NCBI RefSeq assembly: GCF_011326725.1
Contig: NZ_JAANCO010000002.1
Location: 124,001-188,000 of the forward strand
Direction of reading: 5' to 3'
Length of the DNA stretch: 64,000 nt
Source: Microbacterium excoecariae
GTDB lineage: Bacteria; Actinomycetota; Actinomycetes; Actinomycetales; Microbacteriaceae
Position 1 is the stretch's first letter. Every line of letters begins with the position of its first letter. The notes under the pieces are model-generated. The model saw nothing but the letters and a program-made list of their open reading frames with translations, was not told the DNA's origin and did no database searches. Both the position numbers and the translations under genes were made by a program. Shown in pieces: positions 52,932 to 62,635 of the stretch.

Positions 52932-53998
52932 CCGCGACCGCCGCGCCCCCGCGGCGGGCCGGATCCGCCCCCGCCCGGAGGGCCGTCGTCGTGCTCGCGG
53001 CCGGCATCGTCCTCGTCGTCGCCGGCGCGCTCGTGTCCGCGTGCGTCGGGCAGCTGGCCGTGACGCCGTCGCAGGTGCTCGGCGCGCTCGCGCGGGGCCT
53101 CGGGATCGGCGGCGTCGGCGCGCCCGCCGAGGCGCTCGTCGACCAGACCCTGTGGCAGATCCGCTTCCCGCGCGTGGCGATGTCGCTCCTCGTCGGCGCG
53201 CTGCTCGCGGTCGCGGGCGGGGTCATGCAGGCGATTTTCGGTAACCCCCTCGCCGAGCCGGGCGTCGTCGGGGTCTCCTCCGGGGCGGCCCTCGGCGCCG
53301 CGGCGGCCATCACCTTTGGCGCGCTCGGCGGGCTCCAGATCGCGGGCGCCGCGTTCGCCGGTGGCCTGGCCGCGACCCTCGTGGTGTACGCGACCGCGCG
53401 CTCCGCCGGTCGCACCGAGATGGTCACGCTCCTCCTCACCGGGATCGCCGTGAACGCGTTCGCGGGGGCGGGGCTCGCGCTCATGATGTTCGTCGGCGAC
53501 ACGCAGAGCCGCGAGCAGATCACGTTTTGGCAGCTCGGATCCCTCGCCGGCGCGCGCTGGGGCGAGGTGCTCGTCGTCGCCGTGCTCGGCGGCGCCGCCG
53601 TCGCCGTCGCGCTGCGCCTCGGGCCGCAGTACGACCTGCTCGCGCTGGGCGACCGCACGGCGGCGCACGTCGGGGTGCGGGTGGAGCGCCTGCGCGTCGG
53701 GTCCGTCGTCCTCGTCGCGCTCATGACGGGCGTCGCGGTCGCCTTCGTCGGCATCATCGCGTTCGTCGGGCTCGTCGTTCCGCACGTCGTGCGGATGCTG
53801 CTGGGGCCCGCGCACCGCCTGCTGCTCGTCGCCTCGGCGATCGGCGGAGCCGCTCTCCTCGTGATCGCCGACCTCCTGGCGCGGACGCTGGTGCCGGCGT
53901 CCGACCTGCCGATCGGCATGCTCACCTCGCTCGTCGGCGGGCCGTTCTTCTACGCGCTCATCCGGCGCGGGCGCCGCCAGGCTGGGGGATGGGCGTGA
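52928..53998 (+). CDS. hmuU: Heme ABC transporter permease (FecCD family)
   Basis: 356 residues, about 8-10 membrane helices. FecCD signatures FPRVAMSLLVGALLAVAGGVMQAIFGNPLAEPGVVGVSSGAAL (split between helices) and VGIIAFVGLVVPHVVRMLLGP ATPase-contact loop are recognisable. GTG start overlaps hmuT. Confidence 0.94.
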   Translation: MTATAAPPRRAGSAPARRAVVVLAAGIVLVVAGALVSACVGQLAVTPSQVLGALARGLGIGGVGAPAEALVDQTLWQIRFPRVAMSLLVGALLAVAGGVMQAIFGNPLAEPGVVGVSSGAALGAAAAITFGALGGLQIAGAAFAGGLAATLVVYATARSAGRTEMVTLLLTGIAVNAFAGAGLALMMFVGDTQSREQITFWQLGSLAGARWGEVLVVAVLGGAAVAVALRLGPQYDLLALGDRTAAHVGVRVERLRVGSVVLVALMTGVAVAFVGIIAFVGLVVPHVVRMLLGPAHRLLLVASAIGGAALLVIADLLARTLVPASDLPIGMLTSLVGGPFFYALIRRGRRQAGGWA

Positions 53999-54774
53999 GG
54001 GCGCGGACCGCGATCGCGGCCGCGGGCGTCGGCGTCTCCCGGGGCGGGGCGCGGATCCTCGACGGTGTCGACCTCGACGTGCGCTACGGCGAGGTGCTCG
54101 CGCTCGTCGGCCCCAACGGCGCGGGCAAATCGACGCTCCTCGGCATGCTCGCCGGCGACGTCGCGCCCTCGGGCGGATCCGTGACGATCGACGGCGCTCC
54201 GGTGTCCCGCCGCGGCCACGCCGACCTCGCGCGCCGCCGGGCCGTGCTCCTCCAGGCCAACCAGGTCGCGTTCTCCTTCACGGCGCGGCAGGTCATCGAG
54301 ATGGGGCGCGCGCCCTGGCGCGGCACGGATCGCGAGGCGGCCGGCGACCGCGCGATCGACGCCGCCGTGGCCGCCACCGACACGGCCCATCTGGCGGACC
54401 GCGCCTTCTTCTCCCTCTCGGGCGGCGAGAAGGCGCGGGTCTCGCTCGCGCGCGTGATCGCGCAGGACACGGGCATCGTGCTCCTCGACGAGCCGACCGC
54501 CGCCCTCGACATCGCCCACCAGGAGCAGGTCCTCTCCCTTGCCCGCGGGCTCGCGGCGCGCGGCCGCGCCGTCGTCGCGGTGCTGCACGACCTGTCGCTC
54601 GCGGCCGCCTACGCCGACGAGATCGCGATGCTCGGCCGGGGGCGCCTCGTCGCGCGCGGCGCGCCGCGAGCCGTGCTCACGGCCGAGCGGATCGAGGCGG
54701 TCTACGGCGCCGCCGTGCGGATCCTGCCGGACCCGGCCACGGGCGCCCCCGTCGTGCTGCCCCGCCGCGGCTGA
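53989..54774 (+). CDS. hmuV: Heme ABC transporter ATP-binding protein
   Basis: 261 residues with Walker A GPNGAGKST, Q-loop LLQANQVAFSF, signature LSGGEKARVSLARVI, Walker B IVLLDEPTAALD and switch LHDLSLA. Completes the HmuTUV importer. ATG 53989 lies 10 nt inside hmuU. Confidence 0.94.
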   Translation: MGVRARTAIAAAGVGVSRGGARILDGVDLDVRYGEVLALVGPNGAGKSTLLGMLAGDVAPSGGSVTIDGAPVSRRGHADLARRRAVLLQANQVAFSFTARQVIEMGRAPWRGTDREAAGDRAIDAAVAATDTAHLADRAFFSLSGGEKARVSLARVIAQDTGIVLLDEPTAALDIAHQEQVLSLARGLAARGRAVVAVLHDLSLAAAYADEIAMLGRGRLVARGAPRAVLTAERIEAVYGAAVRILPDPATGAPVVLPRRG

Positions 54775-54785
54775 GGCCGGGCGCG

Positions 54786-56135
54786 CTACCGCGCCGCGGG
54801 GGCCGCCTCGAGCGGGGCGTCCTCGGCAGCGGCGGGCGCCGGGTCCTCCGCCGGATCCTCCGCGTCCGCCGAGCGCCGGACGAGCTCGACGACGAGGGCC
54901 ACGGCCGCGAGCGCCGCGATCGCGGCGACCACGACGCCGGTCGTGAGCGGGCGCGTGAAGAACACCAGCGCGCCCGCGCCGAGCGCCGCGGCGAGGAGGA
55001 TCGGCGCGTGATAGCGGTCCACGACGGCGCCGAAGCGCCCGGTCGACAGGCCGTGCCGGTCGCGCGCGGCGCGCACGGATCCGGCGACGGCGTCGACGGA
55101 TCCCCGCACCCGCGCGCCGGATCCGGCCGGGGCGGAGAACCATGTCACGAGGGCGATGAGGGCGCCGGCGAGCGCGAGCGCCCACACCGTGCCCGTGATC
55201 GTCGCCGTCAGCTGATCGAAGATGTCGTGCGTCGCGCCCGCGGGGAGCGTCGCGGGGCTGAGCGCCGCCGTGACCAGGTGTCGCCCGACGGCGAGGCCCG
55301 CGCCGAGCAGCGCGAAGACGACCGCGAGCGCGAAACCCGCCCGCCCCGTGGTCCGGCGGCGGTCGCGCGCTACGAGGACGCCCGCCACGAGGAGGCCGAG
55401 CGCGACCCACGGGAGCCACAGGCCGGCGGCGACCGCGAGGAGGTACACCGCGCGTACGAGGAGAAGCTCGTCCGCCTGGACGAGCGGGATCTCCTGGTCG
55501 ATCGAGGGGATCTGGTCGGCGAGCGCGAAACCGCTCTCCGACAGCGCCTCGGTGGCGCGATCGATCACGACGCCGAGCTGCAACGACACGACGCCCGAGT
55601 CGTCGATCGCGAGGGCGCCCGTCTCGTCGCCCGTGATTGCCGCGACGGCCTCCGTGTGCGTGAGGCGCAGCGTGCCCGCCCACGCGTCGGAGAACGCGTC
55701 CGAGGCCACGGCCCCGTGCACGGCGTCGTCCACGAGCGAGGAGATGCCGCGGGCGGCGAAGCCCTCCACGAGCACGAGCGCGGTGTCGGCCCGCGGTGGC
55801 AGGTCGAGCGAGCGCAGCCCGTCCGCCGCGTCCGAGACGATCCCCTCGATGTCGACCTGCGCGTCGATCGCCGCGCTGATCTCGTCGGCGATCGCGTCCT
55901 GGACCGCGGGGCTGTCCGCCAGCGGCGCGAGCGTCGCGACAAACCGTCCCGTGTCGACCAGCTGCGCCCGCGTCCACGAGGCGACGACCGCGAGCGGCGC
56001 GGTTAGGACGGCCGCGGTGATGAGGATGGTTGCGAGGATGGAGCGCCCGCGCCCCGCCCGTCGCGGCGATTTCAGCGCCGTGTTCTCGGATTCGAGCGCG
56101 GCGATGCGCGCGCGGAGGTCGTCGATCTCGCTCAC
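54786..56135 (-). CDS. Multi-pass membrane protein, unknown function
   Basis: 449 residues. Short N-terminal coiled coil (MSEIDDLRARIAALESENTALK), a first helix (about 33-53), an extracytoplasmic domain of about 180 residues (VDTGRFVATLAPLADSPAVQDAIADEISAAI), four to five further helices (about 235-410) and an acidic/Ala tail. Similar layout occurs in many actinobacterial hypothetical proteins, some with an integral-membrane DUF. Converges with hmuV, 11 bp apart; no link to heme is evident. Confidence 0.75.
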   Translation of the reverse strand: MSEIDDLRARIAALESENTALKSPRRAGRGRSILATILITAAVLTAPLAVVASWTRAQLVDTGRFVATLAPLADSPAVQDAIADEISAAIDAQVDIEGIVSDAADGLRSLDLPPRADTALVLVEGFAARGISSLVDDAVHGAVASDAFSDAWAGTLRLTHTEAVAAITGDETGALAIDDSGVVSLQLGVVIDRATEALSESGFALADQIPSIDQEIPLVQADELLLVRAVYLLAVAAGLWLPWVALGLLVAGVLVARDRRRTTGRAGFALAVVFALLGAGLAVGRHLVTAALSPATLPAGATHDIFDQLTATITGTVWALALAGALIALVTWFSAPAGSGARVRGSVDAVAGSVRAARDRHGLSTGRFGAVVDRYHAPILLAAALGAGALVFFTRPLTTGVVVAAIAALAAVALVVELVRRSADAEDPAEDPAPAAAEDAPLEAAPAAR

Positions 56136-56207
56136 GGGGTCCCCTTCTGCCGGCGCGCGCCATCCGCGCCCCGCCCGCTCATCATGGCAGTATCTCGCCG
56201 CCGGAAC

Positions 56208-57866
56208 CTAGCCCGACCTCAGGTCCCGCGCCCGGAGCCCCACGATCCCCGCGGCGGCGAGGGCGGCGGCCACGCCGAGGAGCGTCGCGGGGCCGGCGGC
56301 GTCGTACGCGTTCGCGAAGGGCTCGGGCACGCCGTGGAACGGCGAGAGCGCGGCGACGGCCTCGGGCACGTCGAACACGGGGCCGAAGAACTCGAGCACG
56401 AAGGCCGCCGCGAGGCCCGCCCACGCGAGCCCGGCGCCCCGCGGCCACACGCCGACGAGCGCCGCCGCGAGGGCCGGGAACACGAGCGCGGCGGAACCGT
56501 AGGACAGCGCGACCCGGGCGTAGGCGGCGAGGGGCGGATCCACCACTCCCGCCTGGAGCGCCCCGGCCCAGAGCGCGGCGAGCGAGGCGGCGAGAACGGC
56601 GAGCGCGCCGGCGCCGGCCACGAGCATCTCGCCCGCGAACCAGCGCGCCCGCCCCACGGGGTGGGACAGCAGCAGCTCAAGGCGCCCGGACTCCTCCTCC
56701 CGGCGCGCCCGGAGCGCGACGGCGATGCCGAGCGCCGCGGACGCCCCCGCGGCGTACAGGGCGAGGATCCCGAGGAAGCCGTCGCGGAACGCGTTCGGGT
56801 CCGTCCCGAACAGCCGCCCGAGGACCGCGTTGGTGGCCACGAGGTCCGCCACCATCTCCTCGAGCGAGCCCATCATCGTCCCGGACGCGTACAGGACGAG
56901 CGCGGATCCGATCACCGTCCCCGCGATCGCGCCCCGGTGCTGGCGGAGCGCGAGGGCGGCCGTGCCGCGCAGGCCCCACCCGGCGCGCGCCCGCCCCGGC
57001 CGCTCGGGGAGGAGCCCCGCGCCAAGGTCCCGCCGGCCGGCGAGCGCCGCGGCGAGGGCGACGAGACCGGCCGCGGCCAGCGGCGCGAGCGCGATCGGCC
57101 ACCACCGCAGGTCGACGAAGGCGCGGATCTGTTGCGCCCACGCGATCGGAGAGAGCCAGGACAGGGCGGATCCGCCCTCCGCCTGCAGATCGCCCGCGGC
57201 CCGCACGACGACGGCCGCCGCGAGCGCCGCGAGGGACAGGCCGAGCGCTCCCCGCGCGGAGGAGGCGACCTGCGCGCACACGAGCGCGATCGCGCCGAAG
57301 ACGAACGCGCTCGCGGAGCACGCGAGCATCATCGCGATCGCGGAGGCGGCGTCGGTCGCCCCCGTCGCGAGGAACACGCCCGCGCCGACTCCCGCGATCG
57401 CCGCCAGGAGCGCCGCGAGGGTGCCGAGCGCCGCGGCGGCGGGGGCGAGGCGCCCGACCGGCTGCGCCCGAACGAGCTCGGCCCGTCCGTCGTCCTCGGC
57501 GGCGCGCGTGTGGCGCACGACGTGGGAGGAGGCGAGGACGGCGAGCGCGGCCGCGATCCACAGGGTGCCCTCGTTCGCGAGCGCGACGTCGGGCGAGTAG
57601 TCGTTGAGCCCGTACCCCGGACCGCCCATGACGATGCCCGTCGGGGTGCGCATGATCTCGGCGCGCGCGGCCAGCGCGGCGTCGTCGAAGACGGTGCGCA
57701 GCGCGACGGAAAAATACGCCGTGAACGCGGCGATCGACGCCGCCCAGACGAGCATCCGGCGCCGGTCGGCGCGGACGATGTGGCGCGCGAGCGCCGCGGC
57801 CCCCGTGAGCGGGCTGGCCCGCCGGATCCGCGCGGTGCGCGCCAGGCGGTTCGCGACGAGGCTCAC
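56208..57866 (-). CDS. ABC exporter permease (two fused ABC-2-like halves)
   Basis: 552 residues, about 12 membrane helices. It contains two related halves, each with an EDDGRAELV or EEESGRLELLLSHPVGR motif typical of actinobacterial antibiotic-type exporter permeases. GTG 57866 overlaps the ATPase stop by 4 bp (GTGA), so the pair forms one exporter. Substrate unknown; drug or peptide export is the usual guess. Confidence 0.85.
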   Translation of the reverse strand: MSLVANRLARTARIRRASPLTGAAALARHIVRADRRRMLVWAASIAAFTAYFSVALRTVFDDAALAARAEIMRTPTGIVMGGPGYGLNDYSPDVALANEGTLWIAAALAVLASSHVVRHTRAAEDDGRAELVRAQPVGRLAPAAAALGTLAALLAAIAGVGAGVFLATGATDAASAIAMMLACSASAFVFGAIALVCAQVASSARGALGLSLAALAAAVVVRAAGDLQAEGGSALSWLSPIAWAQQIRAFVDLRWWPIALAPLAAAGLVALAAALAGRRDLGAGLLPERPGRARAGWGLRGTAALALRQHRGAIAGTVIGSALVLYASGTMMGSLEEMVADLVATNAVLGRLFGTDPNAFRDGFLGILALYAAGASAALGIAVALRARREEESGRLELLLSHPVGRARWFAGEMLVAGAGALAVLAASLAALWAGALQAGVVDPPLAAYARVALSYGSAALVFPALAAALVGVWPRGAGLAWAGLAAAFVLEFFGPVFDVPEAVAALSPFHGVPEPFANAYDAAGPATLLGVAAALAAAGIVGLRARDLRSG

Positions 57867-58762
57867 GCGTGGCCGCCGTAGTGCCGGAGGAAGAGGTCCT
57901 CGAGCGAGGCCGGCTGCACCGTGAGCTCGGACGCGCCGCGCGACGTGAGGGCCGCGAGCACGCCGGGAAGCGCCGCGTCGTCCACCGCGCACGTCACGCG
58001 GGTGCCGCCCGGGACGGCCTCGGCGTGCCCCTCGTGCATGTCCGCGTGCGCGAGGAGGCCGCCCGGGTCCGTCTGCACCGTCGCGGCGACGCGCGAGCGC
58101 GTGAGGTGTCGCAGCTCGGAGAGCGTGCCCTCCTCGACCACGCGCCCGCGGCGGATGATGCTGACGGTGTCGCAGACCTTCTCGACCTCGCTCAGGATGT
58201 GGCTGCTGAGCAGGATGGCGCGGCCGCGGCCCGCCAGGGCCCCGACCTCCCGCGTGAACACGGCCTCCATGAGGGGGTCGAGGCCGCTCGTGGGCTCGTC
58301 GAGGACGAATAGCTCGGCGTCGCTCGCGAGGGCCGAGACGAGCGCGACCTTCTGGCGGTTGCCCTTCGAATACGCGCGGCAGCGCACGCGGGGGTCCAGG
58401 CCGAACGCCTCCGTCAACTCGGCGATCCGGGCCGCGTCGACCCCGCCGCGCAGCCGGGAGAGGTAGTCGATCGCCTCGCCGCCCGTGAGGTTCGGCCAGA
58501 GCGCGACGTCGCCCGGCACGTACGCGATCCGCCGGTGGAGCGGGACGGCGTCGCGCCACGGGTCGGACCCGAACACGCGCGCGGATCCGCCCGAGGGGCG
58601 CAGGAGGCCGAGGAGGATCCGGATCGTCGTGGACTTGCCGGATCCGTTCGGGCCCAGGAAGCCGCGGGTCTCGCCCGGCTCCACGCGGAGGTCCAGCCCG
58701 TCGAGCGCCGCCTGGCGCCCGAAGCGCTTGACGAGCCCGCGGACGTCGATCGCGCTCACCAT
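57863..58762 (-). CDS. ABC exporter ATP-binding protein
   Basis: 299 residues. Walker A GPNGSGKST, Q-loop YVPGDVALWPNLTG, signature YSKGNRQKVALVSAL (divergent, as in DrrA/Ccm-type exporters), Walker B LFVLDEPTSGLDP and switch SSHILSEVE. A C-terminal domain of about 80 residues follows. ATG 58762; GTG 58759 is possible. Confidence 0.92.
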   Translation of the reverse strand: MVSAIDVRGLVKRFGRQAALDGLDLRVEPGETRGFLGPNGSGKSTTIRILLGLLRPSGGSARVFGSDPWRDAVPLHRRIAYVPGDVALWPNLTGGEAIDYLSRLRGGVDAARIAELTEAFGLDPRVRCRAYSKGNRQKVALVSALASDAELFVLDEPTSGLDPLMEAVFTREVGALAGRGRAILLSSHILSEVEKVCDTVSIIRRGRVVEEGTLSELRHLTRSRVAATVQTDPGGLLAHADMHEGHAEAVPGGTRVTCAVDDAALPGVLAALTSRGASELTVQPASLEDLFLRHYGGHA

Positions 58763-58811
58763 GGTCGCGATCGAACCACCGCGCGGGCGCCGGCACAAGC
58801 GCCCGCCCGGA

Positions 58812-59285
58812 TCAGGCGATGCCGAGGTCCCGGCGGATCCGCCCGACGTGGCCCGTGGCCTTGACGTTGTAGGCCGCGAGGGCGACGCGGCCCTCCTCGT
58901 CGATCGCGAAGGTCGAGCGGATGACGCCCTCGATCTTCTTGCCGTAGTTCATCTTCTCGCCCCAGGCGCCGTAGGCGCGGTGCACCGCGGCGTCCGGGTC
59001 GCTGAGGAGGGGGTACGTCAGGCCGTCGCGATCGGCGAAGCGGCGCAGCTTCTCCGGCTCGTCGCGCGAGATGCCCACGATGTCGTACCCGGCCGCACGA
59101 AGGGGCTCCAGCGCGTCGCGGAAGTCGCACGCCTCGGTCGTGCACCCGGGCGTCATGGCGGCGGGGTAGAAGAAGGCCACGACGCGGCGGCCTCGGAAGC
59201 TCGCGAGGGAGACGGGCCGGCCGTCCTGGTCGGGGAGCGTGAAATCGGGCGCGGGGTCGCCGGCGGCCAGGCGGATGTCGGTCAT
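58812..59285 (-). CDS. bcp: Thioredoxin-dependent thiol peroxidase (Bcp/PrxQ)
   Basis: 157 residues. Reduces hydroperoxides. Peroxidatic Cys48 (PGCTTEACDF) and resolving Cys53 five residues later identify the alpha-2 (PrxQ) type; the usual FYPxDxTPGC appears as FYPAAMTPGC. TACCCT then 6 nt before ATG 59285 indicates a leaderless mRNA from the divergent promoter shared with the hydrolase. Confidence 0.94.
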   Translation of the reverse strand: MTDIRLAAGDPAPDFTLPDQDGRPVSLASFRGRRVVAFFYPAAMTPGCTTEACDFRDALEPLRAAGYDIVGISRDEPEKLRRFADRDGLTYPLLSDPDAAVHRAYGAWGEKMNYGKKIEGVIRSTFAIDEEGRVALAAYNVKATGHVGRIRRDLGIA

Positions 59286-59308
59286 CCCTCCAGGGTATCC
59301 GCGGCGGC
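59286..59308. promoter_or_regulatory. 23-bp bidirectional promoter with overlapping -10 boxes
   Basis: Plus-strand TATCCG (59296-59301) and minus-strand TACCCT (59297-59292) share two base pairs. Each lies 6-7 nt from its own ATG, so both mRNAs would be leaderless. Confidence 0.55.
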
Positions 59309-60112
59309 ATGATGGAACGCATGGCGATCCCCCTCGTGACCGAGATGCCCGACCCGCAGTTCGTGATGTCGCGGGAGGGATTCCGCATCGCGACCTACGC
59401 GTGGGGCGACGAACAGGCGCCCACCGTGCTCGCCGTGCACGGGTTCGCCTCCAGCTGCCGCGACAACTGGGTCCAGACGGGGTGGGTGCGCGAGCTGCTC
59501 CGCCAGGGGCTGCGGGTGGTCGGCATCGACCAGCGCGGCCACGGCCAGAGCGAGAAGCCCCACGAGCCGACGGACTGCACGATGGACGCGCTGGTCGCGG
59601 ACATCGAGGCCGTCATCGACACGCACATGATCGACCCCGTGCGCTACCTCGGGTATTCGCTGGGCGCGCGCGTCGGCTGGCACGCGGCCGCCGCGCTCCC
59701 CGAGCGCATCGAGCGCGCCGTCCTCGGCGGGATCCCGGACGGGCGTCCCCTCGGCCGCCTCGACCTGACGCAGGCGCGGGAGTTCGCCGCGAGCGGCGCG
59801 GAGGTGACGGATCCGGTCACGCGCAACTACGTCGCGCTCGCCGAGCGGGTCGCGGGCAACGACCTGAACGCGCTCGTCGCGCTCGCGGGCGGCATGCGCT
59901 TCGGGGACGCGGATCCGGATCTCGGGGATCCGCCGACGCAGCCCGTCCTGTTCGCGACGGGATCCGAGGACCGCGTGCTGGAGGACTCGCGGCGCCTCGC
60001 GGCCGCCGTCCCGACGGGGACGTTCGTCGAGATCCCCGGGCGGCACCACTTCAACACGCCGGGCGCGCGCGAGTTCCGCCGCGCGGGCGCGGAGTTCCTC
60101 GCGGCGCCGTAG
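59309..60112 (+). CDS. Alpha/beta hydrolase
   Basis: 267 residues. Oxyanion-hole strand VLAVHGFASSCRDNW, nucleophile elbow LGYSLGARVGW with Ser, acid near GSEDRVLE and the catalytic His in GRHHFNTPG. Substrate unknown; resembles esterases and haloperoxidase-type hydrolases. ATG 59309 lies 7 nt after TATCCG (leaderless); ATG 59321 (MAIPLVTEM) is the alternative start. Confidence 0.9.
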   Translation: MMERMAIPLVTEMPDPQFVMSREGFRIATYAWGDEQAPTVLAVHGFASSCRDNWVQTGWVRELLRQGLRVVGIDQRGHGQSEKPHEPTDCTMDALVADIEAVIDTHMIDPVRYLGYSLGARVGWHAAAALPERIERAVLGGIPDGRPLGRLDLTQAREFAASGAEVTDPVTRNYVALAERVAGNDLNALVALAGGMRFGDADPDLGDPPTQPVLFATGSEDRVLEDSRRLAAAVPTGTFVEIPGRHHFNTPGAREFRRAGAEFLAAP

Positions 60113-60122
60113 GGCGCGCGAG

Positions 60123-61166
60123 TCAGTAGTCCTCGCGCGCCGCGAAGGTCTCCAGGAGGCGCTGCAGCGAGTCGACGCGCGACGAGCCGATCCGCCCTGC
60201 GTCGGCGGCGGCCTGGATCGCGCACTCCGGCGCGCCCGGCAGGTGGGTGCAGCCGCGCGGGCAGTCCTCCGCGGCCTCCGCGAGGTCGGGGTAGGCGCCG
60301 AGGACGTTCGCGGGGTCGACGTGACCGAGCCCGAACGAGCGCACGCCCGGGGTGTCGATCACCCAGCCGGATCCGGCCGCGCCGCGGTAGCGCAGCGACA
60401 CGGTGGACGACGAGGTGTGCCGGCCGCGGCCCGTAACGGTGTTGACGTGGCCCGTCGCGCGCCCCGCGTCGGGCACGAGCGCGTTGACGAGCGTGGACTT
60501 GCCGACGCCCGAGTGCCCCACGAACACGGTCGAGTGCCCCGCCAGCGCGCGGCCGATCTCCGCCGTGGGAGCCGCGCCGTGGGCCGAGCGGAACACGCGC
60601 AGGTCGTCCAGCCCGTCGAAGTGCGCGAGGAACTCGCCCGGATCCGCGAGGTCGGTCTTCGTCACGACCATGAGAGGGCGGATCCCCGCGTCCAGCGCGG
60701 CGACGAGGTAGCGGTCGACGAGCCGGGGGCGCGGCGGCGGGTCCGCGGCGGCGACGACGACGAGCATCTGGTCGGCGTTCGCGACGATCACCCGCTCGAC
60801 CTGGTCGGTGTCGTCGGCGGAGCGCCGGAGGAGGCTCGTGCGCTCCTCGATCCCGACGATCCGGCCGAGCGTGCCGTCGTCGCCCGAGGTGTCGCCGACC
60901 ACGCGCGCGCGGTCGCCCGTGACGATCGCCGTCTTGCGCAGCTCACGGGCGCGCGCGGCGGTCGTCTCGCGCTCCTCGGGTCCGTCCTCGTCGATGAGCA
61001 CGCGGTAGCGCCCGCGATCGACGCCGAGGACGCGGCCGATCACGGCGTCCTCGTGCGCGGGGCGCCGCTTCGTGCGGGGGCGGTTGGCCTTGGGGTTCGG
61101 GCGCACGCGCACGTCGGCCTCGTCGAAGACGTCGTCCTCGTCGTCGTCGGCCTCCCACCAGCTCAC
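60123..61166 (-). CDS. rsgA: Ribosome small-subunit-dependent GTPase A
   Basis: 347 residues. Basic/acidic N-terminal extension, OB domain (AVIGRVLGVDRGRYRVLID), and a circularly permuted GTPase (G4 VVTKTD, G1 GHSGVGKST, G3 DTPG). The C-terminal zinc site is CPRGCTHLPGAPEC. Late maturation factor of the 30S subunit. GTG 61166 starts 11 nt after the aroA stop; this rsgA-aroA order is common in actinobacteria. Confidence 0.94.
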   Translation of the reverse strand: MSWWEADDDEDDVFDEADVRVRPNPKANRPRTKRRPAHEDAVIGRVLGVDRGRYRVLIDEDGPEERETTAARARELRKTAIVTGDRARVVGDTSGDDGTLGRIVGIEERTSLLRRSADDTDQVERVIVANADQMLVVVAAADPPPRPRLVDRYLVAALDAGIRPLMVVTKTDLADPGEFLAHFDGLDDLRVFRSAHGAAPTAEIGRALAGHSTVFVGHSGVGKSTLVNALVPDAGRATGHVNTVTGRGRHTSSSTVSLRYRGAAGSGWVIDTPGVRSFGLGHVDPANVLGAYPDLAEAAEDCPRGCTHLPGAPECAIQAAADAGRIGSSRVDSLQRLLETFAAREDY

Positions 61167-61177
61167 GCGCGCCCCCG

Positions 61178-62518
61178 TCAGTCGGCCGCGAGCATGTGTT
61201 GCCAGAGGCCCGCGAACTGCGGCATGGTCTTGGCCGTCGTGCCGATGTCGTCGATGACGACGCCGGGGACGGCGAGCCCCACGAGCGCGCCGGTCGTCGC
61301 CATGCGGTGATCGTGGAACGCGCGCCAGGTGCCGCCCGTGAGCGGGGCGGGGTGCACCCGGATCCCGTCCGGCAGCTCCTCCGCGTGCCCGCCGAGCGCG
61401 GCGAGGTTGGCGGCGAGCGCCGCGATCCGGTCGGTCTCGTGGCGCCGGATGTGGCCGATGCCCGTGAACGTCGAGGGCCCGTCGGCGAAGGCGGCTAGTC
61501 CCACGAGCGTCGGCGTCAGCTCGCTGACGGCCGACAGGTCGAGGTCGACGCCATGAATCGTCTTGCCGCCCGTGACCGTGACGGCGCCGCCGCGGCGCGT
61601 CACGCGCGCGCCGAGGAGCGAGAGGATCTCGGTGAGCTGGCTGCCGGGCTGCGTCGAGTGCGCGGGCCAGGCCGGGATCGTCACGGATCCGCCCGCCACC
61701 ATCGCGGCCGCGAGGAACGGCGCGGCGTTCGACAGGTCGGGCTCGATGTGGATGGTCTTGCCGCGCGGGGGGCTCGCCGGCACGATCCACTCGTGGGCCG
61801 ACGGGCGCTCGACGTGCACGCCGCGGTGGGCGAGCGTCTCGAGCGTCATCTCGATGTGCGGCAGGCTCGGCAGGGTGCGGCCCGTGTGCTTGAGGTGGAG
61901 GCCGACGTCGAAGCGCGGGGCCGCGAGCAGCAGGCCGGAGACGAACTGGCTCGACTCGGACGCGTCGATCTCGAGCTCGCCGCCGCGGATGTGCCCGTGG
62001 CCGTGCACCGTGAACGGGAGGCTCCAGGATCCGCCGTCGTCGATGTCGATGCCCAGGTCGCGCAGCGCCTTGATCATGGCGCCCATGGGGCGGTGGAGCG
62101 CGGTGGCGTCGGCGGTCATCCGCACGTCGCCCTCGGCGAGGCCGAGGAGCGGCGCGACGAAGCGCATGACCGTGCCGGCCTGGCCGCTGTCGACCTCGCA
62201 CCCGCCGGTCAGTGCGCGCGGCGGCGTGACCTCGACGTCCTCGCCGAAGGGGCTGGATCCCGGAACCCGTTCGATCGTCACGCCGAGCGCGCGCAGCGCG
62301 TCGCCCATGCGGTACGAATCGGCCGAGTGCAGCGGCGCCTCGATGCGGCTCGGGCCGTCGGCGAGGGCCGCGAGGATCAGCTCGCGGTTCGTCAGCGACT
62401 TGGACCCGGGCACCGTGACGGTCGCGGCCAGGGGGCCGGGCGCCGTGGGCGCGTCGAATTGCCCGCGCGGCGCGTCGGCCGGGGCGGTGGACGTGGGGGA
62501 ATACCCTCGCGTGGTCAT
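61178..62518 (-). CDS. aroA: 3-phosphoshikimate 1-carboxyvinyltransferase (EPSP synthase)
   Basis: Sixth step of the shikimate pathway. 446 residues, two-domain inside-out barrel. Motifs PGSKSLTNRELILAALADG, DSGQAGTVMRFVAPL and the C-terminal DDIGTTAKTMPQF. The LDVSGQAGTVMRF-like loop places it with the usual actinobacterial enzymes. Minus-strand TAGGGT lies 8 nt before ATG 62518. Confidence 0.96.
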   Translation of the reverse strand: MTTRGYSPTSTAPADAPRGQFDAPTAPGPLAATVTVPGSKSLTNRELILAALADGPSRIEAPLHSADSYRMGDALRALGVTIERVPGSSPFGEDVEVTPPRALTGGCEVDSGQAGTVMRFVAPLLGLAEGDVRMTADATALHRPMGAMIKALRDLGIDIDDGGSWSLPFTVHGHGHIRGGELEIDASESSQFVSGLLLAAPRFDVGLHLKHTGRTLPSLPHIEMTLETLAHRGVHVERPSAHEWIVPASPPRGKTIHIEPDLSNAAPFLAAAMVAGGSVTIPAWPAHSTQPGSQLTEILSLLGARVTRRGGAVTVTGGKTIHGVDLDLSAVSELTPTLVGLAAFADGPSTFTGIGHIRRHETDRIAALAANLAALGGHAEELPDGIRVHPAPLTGGTWRAFHDHRMATTGALVGLAVPGVVIDDIGTTAKTMPQFAGLWQHMLAAD

Positions 62519-62635
62519 CGCGTTCCACCCTAGTGAGGAAACGAGACGAGGTGACGGATGACCGCTTCGGCGTGTATCACGGCTGAACGGCCGCGAACAG
62601 GGGATATCGCGGATCCCGGCGTACGCTGGGACGCC

